DNA from: Astropecten irregularis
Taxonomy: Eukaryota; Echinodermata; Asteroidea; Paxillosida; Astropectinidae
NCBI GenBank assembly: GCA_963971285.1
Contig: OZ020261.1
Location: 3,534,001 to 3,598,000, forward strand
DNA length: 64,000 nt
Direction of reading: 5' to 3'
Notes under the pieces: model-generated
Told to the model about the DNA's origin: nothing
What the model saw: the letters and a program-made list of their open reading frames with translations, nothing else
Database searches by the model: none
Position numbers and translations under genes: made by a program
Part shown: piece by piece, positions 31,035 through 39,281 of the stretch
How positions within the stretch are numbered: position 1 is the first letter of the stretch
How the letters are laid out: each line of letters starts with the position of its first letter

Positions 31035-31908
31035 GCGGAATTCCATTCTGAGCACCATCACATGCCTCTCAGGCTGATGCATTCAAGCCAGATTCATCAT
31101 GCCTTGTCAGATCTTGTGTTAATTTCATGTAATGTAATCCTCAATACTGTTACCAATCTAATTTACATGAAAATCAACCTTCAATCCAGTTGATAAATGA
31201 TTATTGTTGATGAGTGTTTTCAATGCTAGCTTTTTATGCTTTACCAACAATATTATGTTAATGCGGGGATTTGTTGTTGAGTTATGCGTAGGGTTTCACG
31301 GTAGCAAGGGACCACCGGAAACCAGATAGATGTTGCGTTTGATTTTGTGATTTTGCGTGGGTTTCGCGGTAACGTTGGTCGACCGGAAGCCAGAAAGATG
31401 ATTTAACTTGATGGTGTTGCGTTGAAAATATGATTGCGTTATAGGTTTCGCGGGGTGCGGACGACCGGGAACCAGTGGGATGTTGTTGCGTTGAACTTGA
31501 ACTTGTGATTGCGTAGGTTTCGCGGGATGCGGACGACCGGGAACCAGTGAGATGTTGTTGCGTTGAATTTGAACTTGTGATTGCGTAGGTTTCGCGGGGT
31601 GAGACGACCGGGAACCAGTGAGATGTTGTTGCGTTGAGCTCAGTGTGTTTAAGAAATAGGGCGATATTGATTACAGTTTCATACATGTTTCGCGGTATCA
31701 TACGACCGGAGACAATTTTACAATGTTGATCATTATTGCTGCGTTTGTGTTTCTCGGACCAAGAGACCATACCGTCCGGGAAACATGGCCCACATGATTG
31801 TGGTGCCCTGATTTGAATGTGATTTAATAAACTGCTCAGACCACTCGTAACAAAGAATTTGTTGTAATACTGTGACCATTTCTTGATTGTTGTATTGTCG
31901 AATGTGGG
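31035..31908 (+). repeat. Repeat B1 (874 bp)
   Basis: Starts GCGGAATTCCATTCTGAG and ends GTCGAATGTGGG. It contains the stem-loop minisatellite at 31283-31790. Same length and sequence as B2. The minus-strand ORF of 162 residues (31282-31770) is a by-product of the repeats. Confidence 0.85.
31283..31790 (+). repeat. Minisatellite of GTTTCGCGG...CCGGGAACC units in repeat B
   Basis: About seven units spaced roughly 70-100 bp, each with GGTTTCGCGG, 8-12 bases, then CGACCGGGAACC, which can pair imperfectly (GGTTYC..GG with CC..GAACC). Units lie at about 31288, 31359, 31445, 31514, 31586, 31687 and 31749. Duplicated in B2 at about 32644-33151. Confidence 0.75.
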
Positions 31909-31915
31909 AATAATA

Positions 31916-32124
31916 CATTTGAGGCCAGACTTGGAGCCTCAAATAATTTATTACCGCTAGACAATCAGTCTGGGTTGGCCGGGGCATGAGGGGCTACGCA
32001 AAGATTTACGACCCACGGTCATTATTTACGACCAGGTCGCTGCAGCCTTACTTCCCACGTGCATGGCTTGAGTTGTTCACTTTTGTCTGAGCAGTCGATG
32101 GAAACACTTGTTGTGCTTTTAAAT
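31916..32124 (+). repeat. Repeat A2 (209 bp)
   Basis: Second copy of A, starting 8 bp after the end of B1 across the linker AATAATA, and ending at the same base as A1 (CTTTTAAAT). Confidence 0.85.
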
Positions 32125-32396
32125 CCCGCCACCATCCCCAACATTCCTCCTTGTTTTGAACATTCAGTATACTATTTATGAGTATTATGACGATATATGG
32201 TGTTTCAATTTTTATGGTGTTCAATTTGATTCGTGCTAGAGGGCCCTGTCATGGAGTGGCTTTTGCCAAATATACTCGGTTGCCATTTATCTGGAGCCGG
32301 AAGGGACTTTCCCCAATTTTTCCCGATCTCATAATTCTTTTACGGGGTCGTGGTTTTGTGGGGTTTTCGCCCTTCCCTTGCTAGGTCACCTTCTAT
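32125..32396. other. Interior 2 of the composite element
   Basis: 272 bp, not visibly related to interior 1. No gene seen. Confidence 0.5.
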
Positions 32397-33270
32397 GCGG
32401 AATTCCATTCTGAGCACCATCACATGCCTCTCAGGCTGATGCATTCAAGCCAGATTCATCATGCCTTGTCAGATCTTGTGTTAATTTCATGTAATGTAAT
32501 CCTCAATACTGTTACCAATCTAATTTACATGAAAATCAACCTTCAATCCAGTTGATAAATGATTATTGTTGATGAGTGTTTTCAATGCTAGCTTTTTATG
32601 CTTTACCAACAATATTATGTTAATGCGGGGATTTGTTGTTGAGTTATGCGTAGGGTTTCACGGTAGCAAGGGACCACCGGAAACCAGATAGATGTTGCGT
32701 TTGATTTTGTGATTTTGCGTGGGTTTCGCGGTAACGTTGGTCGACCGGAAGCCAGAAAGATGATTTAACTTGATGGTGTTGCGTTGAAAATATGATTGCG
32801 TTATAGGTTTCGCGGGGTGCGGACGACCGGGAACCAGTGGGATGTTGTTGCGTTGAACTTGAACTTGTGATTGCGTAGGTTTCGCGGGATGCGGACGACC
32901 GGGAACCAGTGAGATGTTGTTGCGTTGAATTTGAACTTGTGATTGCGTAGGTTTCGCGGGGTGAGACGACCGGGAACCAGTGAGATGTTGTTGCGTTGAG
33001 CTCAGTGTGTTTAAGAAATAGGGCGATATTGATTACAGTTTCATACATGTTTCGCGGTATCATACGACCGGAGACAATTTTACAATGTTGATCATTATTG
33101 CTGCGTTTGTGTTTCTCGGACCAAGAGACCATACCGTCCGGGAAACATGGCCCACATGATTGTGGTGCCCTGATTTGAATGTGATTTAATAAACTGCTCA
33201 GACCACTCGTAACAAAGAATTTGTTGTAATACTGTGACCATTTCTTGATTGTTGTATTGTCGAATGTGGG
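32397..33270 (+). repeat. Repeat B2 (874 bp)
   Basis: Second copy of B, ending GTGGG at 33270, where Polinton integrase sequence resumes with AATAAAAGAC. The 214-residue minus ORF here (32644-33288) is repeat artefact. Confidence 0.85.
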
Positions 33271-33312
33271 AATAAAAGACGGACCCAAACGATCGTTTGT
33301 AAAAGAAGAACT

Positions 33313-36300
33313 TCAAATCGTTCCAGATGACACCGAATTGCCAGAATCTTGATATTTAATTTTTTTATTGCCAAATGCTAAAGTATTGATTCCATCGGAT
33401 AAAATATATCTTTTCCCATCCCAAGGAGACAACGATTCTTTTTTGACTTTAGTTGAATAAATAACGTGTTTTTTGTTTTGAATTAAATTCATTTCATCTT
33501 GTCTAGATTTTTTAGTTATTAAACACTCGTAATAACATTTAGCCTTAATATTTTTTTCAGTTACAACGCGAGTTATTCCTTTAGCTTTTTTAGTCTCTTT
33601 ATCATCTTCATCTATAATTGAATACATTTTTGATCTTAGACACGTGGCTGATTTGATAATTTTCCCGCCGTATTCATCTTTCATTTTTCCAATCACTTTT
33701 TTATTTATTGGGTCGTATAATGGATGATTGGTTTTATAATTTGATAAATCATAGAGACTCGTGTCTTTTTTAATATCATCATAAACATCATCAGTATTAA
33801 TGATGCATAATAAACTGTCTGTGTCAGTATACATGAGTTTGATATTATTTTTATAAGTTTTCTTCAGGTGATTGTAATAAAAATCATACATTAAAGATTT
33901 GCTTAAATCTAAAATACTAACACCGCAATAGATGGGTTTATCTAAAACCGTTTTTGTTTTATACTTTTCAAAAAAAGTTATATTAAAATTTTTAAAAATA
34001 TTTGCTGTTTTAAATAAAGGTTTACTAACAAGTTTAGCAACTTTTTTAGCCGACTTTTCGGTGTTATCATCGATAAGGATCTTACCATCTATTCTATTTC
34101 GAACATTTTCCATCGTTTTACCAAAAACAGAATTGTTCATTAGTTTATAAAAATTCTTTTCAAAATCCGTGGTTGCTAATGTTCTAAGTTGAGTATTTTT
34201 ATCGATGTAAGATTTCATCCAAGTTTTTTGTTCAAATCGTAAAACGCGGTGTACTTTAGTTAGTTTCAATCCAAACGATAAATATTGTTTTAAGGATTTA
34301 TAGTGAACGACATATTTTTTTCTAGGATATAATGTTGCAATGAGTTTATCTTCGCACGAGGCTTTTACTTTGTTCGAGAGTAATTCTTTTTGATACGGGC
34401 TAAACCATTCTTTAGAGACGGTTATGTTTTCCGGGGCTAAAGGCAAATCATTGTGTAAATCATGAAGTTTCTTGGGATATTCTAGATCAACTTCTAACAT
34501 AAATCCATATTTAAAGTCATCTTCTAAACCTAAAATATGATCGGTTGAAAATTGTTTAACTTGGTTTTCTGATAACCATTCAAAACCGCCAACGGGTAAC
34601 GGTTGACTCATCGCCCAACCGTATAAATTATTTGCGTCTAAATAAAGTAAATAACTCGATTCTTTCTTAGAGTCATAATCTTTTAAATATTTGTTGTTTG
34701 CTTCGTGATGTCTACATTGTCCTACGCTAGAATAACCACCTCTTTTTCCTTTTTCAAAAAATAAATATTTATCTATATCCGTTAAAAGTTCTAGTTTTAT
34801 TTTACTATGTTTTAATAACGCGTCCCAGGCTAACCCTGGGGCGGTGATATAATTCGCGGGATCTAGACGATAGGTTTTTTTACAGGTGTGTCTAAAATTT
34901 TGAAACACATCGGCTAATAATAACGTATCGGTGGTCACGTATAAATCGTGATAATCACCCAAAGTTTTACAGTTGAAGGTTTTCCAAACATCCTGAGCCC
35001 TTTGATATTCTTCTTGCGTGATATCTTCGAGTTTTAAATGACTATAAAATAATTTTCTTGGTGGGAGTTGCTGTTCTTCAAAACGCTTAAAAGAATTCAT
35101 ATATTCATAAGGATAAATACCCTTTTGTAATAACAGCGTTATGTCATTATCATTGTTAAAATGTTGTTTTAATAACTTAAACTCATCTTTAGGACAATTT
35201 TTGACTAATTTATCGAGTGACTCTGCCATAAAATTAAAAGAATCTATAAAACGTAATCCACCTAACCCAATTAAAATATATTTTTCACTGTTTTGAGGAA
35301 TACAAAATATATTATCAAATACACTTTTTTTTGCTTGATGATACATTATCTCATCTTCTTCTTTTAACCATAAATCTTTAATCATTGTTAATTTGTCTTT
35401 GTTTAGTTTTAGTTTTTTATTATTTAGTTTTATTTTTTCTACACATTCACGTTGAAAACCAATCATTATTTGATTGAGTTTCATATTTTTGCTTTTTGAA
35501 AATTTCATTCCATACTTTTCTTCAAATAATTTTATTTTTGAGTTATCTTTTCTTATTTCTCGACGTAACTCATTAAAACACTCACGTTCTTTTTTTTCTT
35601 TGTTAAGATTTTCTCGCAGTTCTTTCTTATGATTTTCAAGTTTTTCTTGTTTAGTTAACAATTTAGATAGAGTAGTTTCAATTTTTTTCTTTCGAGTTTC
35701 GTTTTTCTTAATCGTTTTATTTAATGTTTCAATACATGCTCCTACCCCCTGCATAATCAAATGCCCATCATAATTTTTTAAGTTGTGAAAAATGACCGGT
35801 ATTTGTGTTCGATTTGTTATTTTAAGTTTTAGGTTACAATGTGCATGTGCAACTCCACGAAACTTTCCTGTGATGTGACAATGATCTTTAACTTTTCTAA
35901 AGTTATTAATTTTTTTATTGCACGTTAAACACAGGTATTCTGTATATCCTTTAGCATTTATAAATGTTTTTGCTGATATTTCTTCTTTGGTTTTAGGTTT
36001 TTTAGGATTCGTACATTGACACATTTGATCAGAATTTATTTTTATTTCTTTTTCACAAATCCAACAACGGTTACTATTTTTTATTATTTCTTCATCAACA
36101 TATTCACATTCTTTGGGATTATCAAATATCTTTTTAATTTCATCTTGTTCTTTAAACAAAGAATAAATTATATCTTTAGAGGCATCAGCTCCTCTATACG
36201 TTTTTTGATTCATTAGTTTTCCATCATATCTTACCACAACGTAAGAATATCCGCTAGGTTTATGAATAGCTAATATTTGTGATTTTGCGGTTGGTTTTTT

Positions 36301-37851
36301 GTTTACTTTTTCTAAGATACATTCAAAATCAGCATAAATCACAAATGGTGCATCTTGTATATTTTTAAAATTTTTGAATTGTAAAATGTTTTCATCTTCT
36401 TCAGGAAGTACTACTTGTGATGGATGATTTACTATTCCCTTACACATTTCTTCGTGCAATTTTAATTTATCTTCTTTTTGAAAATGCGATAAGCATCTCC
36501 TACAGTAATATGATTTACATTTATGTTTAGTCGTGGCCATAAAAAATAAGGCTGAAAAATGTTTGATCCAACAAAAGTGGTTCTTCCCATCCCTATGAAC
36601 TAACAATAAATCTATCGAAATATCGTTTTCTTGTTCAGAGATACGATGAGGAGTAGGTAAATCTCCTTCTTTATCATTATCGCAATCTAATAAAAACACA
36701 TTAATATTAAAATTGTTTTGCCGTTCAATTTTAGATATTTGATTTATTTGGGTTGGAAAACCTATCCCATCAAAGTTTAAACCATCATCTAATTTATAAG
36801 TGCTTGGTCTTGCCTCCTTAATTTGATAAGCCGGATTTTTCCTCTTATTTTCTTTAACCTTGTCAGTATACAGTCCTAATGCTGATCTTATTGCCCATCT
36901 AATACATTGATCGTCTTTGTTTAACACATTAACAACAGCATTTTTGTTTTTAATAAATGGAGGTAATTCTAGATAAGAACCAACATTAGCAAAGATATAT
37001 CTACCAAAATTCATATAAAACACTTCTATTTTATCTAAAACTAAATCCGAATCTTGTAAATTATTATTTTCGACTTTGTGTATTAATTCTCCAATATTTT
37101 TATTTACCTCATTTACTATTTCACTTTCACTTAAAATAAGTCCTTGACCACTTCTAACAGTAAAATCAATAAGACTTTCCGTTGTTGTTTTCCCATAGGT
37201 TATTTTTATAGCAAATTGAATCTTAAAGGCTCCATGTTCTCTAAACATTGATTTTACCTTTTTTACAATATCCCCACGATGCTGATTGAAAAATATTGTT
37301 ATATCTCGGTAATTTGATTGTGGCCTCATTTCTAAATTTATCAAATTGTTTCTAAAACGTCTAGTTCCTCTCCAGTTAATTGCTTCGTTAATTGTTGTCG
37401 GTGCAACATAATCTTTAATTGCTTTGACATAGTCTCGTCTTATTATTTGTCCCCTATAACCAGTTGGTGTAACATCAAGGTTAAATCTTCTTGTTAATTC
37501 TCTAAGATATTCAATTTTTTTTGTATTTAAGTTTAAAAATTGGTTTTGAAAACTTTTAATCGAACTAATATAATGTTGACGAGTATTTCTTACTCGTCGG
37601 TTTAATAAATTAAACAAATCATTTTGTATAATATAAATTTCTAACCTTGATTTACTCCAACTTTTATATCCTCTTGGTCTAACAGGCCCCGCACTTTCAA
37701 TTACACGTATCAAATCATTTCGAGTAGATCCAAGGCTTTGTATAAATGGAATTCTTTCAGATTCAACAAATCTTTCTAGTTCTCTTTTTTTCCATTTGTT
37801 ATATCCCTTCGCAATTACACGACGCGGCGTTTGATTATTCTCTCGATCCAT
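33313..37851 (-). CDS. Protein-primed family B DNA polymerase
   Basis: 1512 residues from MDRENNQTP at 37851, chosen because it follows TATTATTATAAATAAG, the same leader as the gene at the other TIR; an in-frame ATG at 37908 lies in the TIR. The N-terminus has repeated SAP-like segments (GYNKWKKRELERFV, GYKSWSKSRLEIYI), a DDQCIRW...HFCWIKHF region and a C2H2-like finger near 445-470. ExoI is YADFEC (D508, E510) and ExoII HNLKNYDGHLI. Between them lie CxxC pairs and KDHCHITGKFRGVAHAHCN, an endonuclease VII-like HNH zinc segment. Polymerase motif A is YLDANNLYGWAM (about 1070-1081), motif B NNSVFGK (about 1239) and motif C YTDTDS (1341-1346). It should copy the element by protein priming at the TIRs. 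Intact. A roughly 140-residue charged coiled-coil insertion sits at about 706-846. Confidence 0.93.
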   Translation of the reverse strand: MDRENNQTPRRVIAKGYNKWKKRELERFVESERIPFIQSLGSTRNDLIRVIESAGPVRPRGYKSWSKSRLEIYIIQNDLFNLLNRRVRNTRQHYISSIKSFQNQFLNLNTKKIEYLRELTRRFNLDVTPTGYRGQIIRRDYVKAIKDYVAPTTINEAINWRGTRRFRNNLINLEMRPQSNYRDITIFFNQHRGDIVKKVKSMFREHGAFKIQFAIKITYGKTTTESLIDFTVRSGQGLILSESEIVNEVNKNIGELIHKVENNNLQDSDLVLDKIEVFYMNFGRYIFANVGSYLELPPFIKNKNAVVNVLNKDDQCIRWAIRSALGLYTDKVKENKRKNPAYQIKEARPSTYKLDDGLNFDGIGFPTQINQISKIERQNNFNINVFLLDCDNDKEGDLPTPHRISEQENDISIDLLLVHRDGKNHFCWIKHFSALFFMATTKHKCKSYYCRRCLSHFQKEDKLKLHEEMCKGIVNHPSQVVLPEEDENILQFKNFKNIQDAPFVIYADFECILEKVNKKPTAKSQILAIHKPSGYSYVVVRYDGKLMNQKTYRGADASKDIIYSLFKEQDEIKKIFDNPKECEYVDEEIIKNSNRCWICEKEIKINSDQMCQCTNPKKPKTKEEISAKTFINAKGYTEYLCLTCNKKINNFRKVKDHCHITGKFRGVAHAHCNLKLKITNRTQIPVIFHNLKNYDGHLIMQGVGACIETLNKTIKKNETRKKKIETTLSKLLTKQEKLENHKKELRENLNKEKKERECFNELRREIRKDNSKIKLFEEKYGMKFSKSKNMKLNQIMIGFQRECVEKIKLNNKKLKLNKDKLTMIKDLWLKEEDEIMYHQAKKSVFDNIFCIPQNSEKYILIGLGGLRFIDSFNFMAESLDKLVKNCPKDEFKLLKQHFNNDNDITLLLQKGIYPYEYMNSFKRFEEQQLPPRKLFYSHLKLEDITQEEYQRAQDVWKTFNCKTLGDYHDLYVTTDTLLLADVFQNFRHTCKKTYRLDPANYITAPGLAWDALLKHSKIKLELLTDIDKYLFFEKGKRGGYSSVGQCRHHEANNKYLKDYDSKKESSYLLYLDANNLYGWAMSQPLPVGGFEWLSENQVKQFSTDHILGLEDDFKYGFMLEVDLEYPKKLHDLHNDLPLAPENITVSKEWFSPYQKELLSNKVKASCEDKLIATLYPRKKYVVHYKSLKQYLSFGLKLTKVHRVLRFEQKTWMKSYIDKNTQLRTLATTDFEKNFYKLMNNSVFGKTMENVRNRIDGKILIDDNTEKSAKKVAKLVSKPLFKTANIFKNFNITFFEKYKTKTVLDKPIYCGVSILDLSKSLMYDFYYNHLKKTYKNNIKLMYTDTDSLLCIINTDDVYDDIKKDTSLYDLSNYKTNHPLYDPINKKVIGKMKDEYGGKIIKSATCLRSKMYSIIDEDDKETKKAKGITRVVTEKNIKAKCYYECLITKKSRQDEMNLIQNKKHVIYSTKVKKESLSPWDGKRYILSDGINTLAFGNKKIKYQDSGNSVSSGTI

Positions 37852-38124
37852 CTTATTTATAATAATATAAATTAATATTTTATAAAAAAAATTTCTATTT
37901 TTTCTCATTTTTTTTCACATTCCAATCTACAACTTTTTAAATTTACAACATTTTTTTTTTCGCGATAAAATGAGGCATTTTGATTTTGATTTTGGTTATT
38001 TTGAGATTTGTGAAATGGGGGGTGAAAATTGGCGAGATGAAATCTATTTTGAATGTGGCAGTTAAATGTGGAGTGGAGTGAGTGAAAATGGGGTTTGGAA
38101 TGATAACCCCCTTTTCATACTACT
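37846..38124 (-). repeat. Polinton right terminal inverted repeat
   Basis: Reverse complement of 14811-15073; ends CATACTACT against the target duplication ACAGAA. Observed differences in the outer 212 bp are few (for example ATATCC vs ATAACC, ATCGTG vs ATCGCG). Confidence 0.9.
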
Positions 38125-38663
38125 ACAGAATAAGAAATCAAAGGGTGGGAAAAAAAACATACAACAAACTCCTCAAAAGTGCATAATAGGAAAAGTGCTC
38201 TGTTGTATGTGAACAATAATTATGCTCTATTTGGGCTAACTGTAGCCGGAATGAAACATATTTACATGACGTGTCTTTTCCTGAACTTCGTGACTTCGCG
38301 TGACCTGTCGGAAATAGCCGAAAGTCAACGTTACTATCCGAAGTTGAACGAAAACGAGTTCGTAATCATTCGGATTTTTCCGTAAAAGACCAAAACTTGG
38401 TCTTTTTGGTCACGTGACCCTCCAGTACACGTAGCCGATACCGGACCCTATATTTGACAGACAATAGTCTGGCGCTTTTGGGGTCCGGGAACCAGACTAG
38501 TATCGGCTTAGACTTGGGGCCAAGTCTTTCTTAGTCCGCGCGGTGATTGTCTCTTTTTTTTCCGGCAACTCTCGCGAAACCGCGCGAGACTCATGGCTAC
38601 GGCGAGAGTTCAGCTCTCGGCCCGGGACCGCTCAAAAAGAAAGACTTGGGAAACCTGTTTTCA

Positions 38664-39281
38664 CTTTGTACACGGCCTATGGGCTCTTAAGCCGAAATCG
38701 TACGGACACGTCTGATTGGCACAACTTTATTAAATATTATATGAATATTCATTATGTAGGCCTACGCTACATCCTGCACGTGTACACTACGGCTGATTTC
38801 ACGTTGAATACACAACCACAGCCGTCGCACGTATCAAGCTATATAGCTGCAGTATGACCTTGATAATGAGACTTTTAACTCGTGGGTCGTGAAATTAATA
38901 TAAGTCCGTCTTACTAACTGTAGCTATAGTGTAGACCTACGTACATCAGGTACATGTACATGTTGACCTACACACTTGCTAAAAAAATTTATTGACATTA
39001 CCGTAGGTATTATTCATTTCCATGAACTAATGCACTTATGTTAAACTAATAGATTAAGTTCCAGCTTAATACAAAATTATTTATTAAATCATTCAACTTA
39101 TGAAGTAATTGAACAAAAACCATAATTTGAAAATGCTGTTCAATGTAAGTAGTAAGTACACCACTGCTGCCTTATTTGAAATTGTATACACCCTCAAATA
39201 AAATGGACTCGTCTTAACGGCCGTCTCTACGGCAACCGTAATGCAATGCACGCCCATACGTGAATAAATGAATATGTGTCT
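38664..39281. other. Unique centre of the host foldback element
   Basis: About 620 bp between the two arms. It has no ORF above 75 codons with any recognisable feature. It has no counterpart elsewhere in the window. Confidence 0.5.

Larger units (their letters stand above)
27031..33270. mobile_element. Composite element with split direct repeats (A-interior-B-A-interior-B)
   Basis: A 6240-bp insertion flanked by AATA (27027-27030 and 33271-33274). Order: A1 (27031-27239), interior 1 (27240-31034), B1 (31035-31908), linker AATAATA, A2 (31916-32124), interior 2 (32125-32396), B2 (32397-33270). A1 and A2 are both 209 bp and B1 and B2 both 874 bp, and I see no differences within either pair. It is either two head-to-tail non-autonomous copies sharing ends but with unrelated interiors, or a split-direct-repeat element of the Ngaro/PAT (tyrosine-recombinase) type. 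No transposase, recombinase or RT ORF is visible. Confidence 0.8.
26047..33352 (+). pseudogene. Polinton retroviral-type integrase, interrupted near its C-terminus
   Basis: Coding runs from ATG 26047 (or 26062) to about 27030 and resumes at 33271, in the frame that ends with TGA at 33350-33352; the 6.2-kb composite element lies between. The core has the catalytic triad in HQLDILYLP, AQIDAGTEF and VERFNRTL, at residues 88, 151 and 186 from the 26047 start, an exact DD35E spacing. A chromo-/SH3-like basic C-terminal domain follows (VRRATDPIWSVNMYQI). As the locus stands, the ORF reads into the inserted element for about 15 codons and stops at 27073-27075. The catalytic core is complete, so loss of the last ~27 residues may or may not abolish activity. 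The missing tail overlaps the 3' end of PolB by 40 bp. Confidence 0.9.
14811..38124. mobile_element. Polinton/Maverick, about 17.1 kb plus a 6.2-kb insertion
   Basis: Inverted termini GTAGTATGAAAAGGGGG / CCCCCTTTTCATACTACT are flanked by the 6-bp direct repeat ACAGAA (14805-14810, 38125-38130), the duplication size expected for Polintons. One terminal A may be shared with the duplication. The empty target site is preserved in the opposite arm of the host foldback element (39750-39760 region, complement ACAGAATAAG). It carries PolB, integrase, packaging ATPase, major capsid protein and about ten other ORFs. The element is much more AT-rich than its surroundings. Only the integrase is broken, by the insertion at 27031-33270. 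Confidence 0.95.

Noticed and set aside
31282..31770. 162-residue minus-strand ORF, repeated as part of a 214-residue ORF at 32644-33288
   Set aside because: It is made of the minisatellite units in repeat B; its composition is repetitive and it has no domain.
31283..31790. Regular GTTTCGCGG repeats considered as a CRISPR array
   Set aside because: Eukaryotic context, spacers are similar to each other, units are unequal and no cas genes are present.
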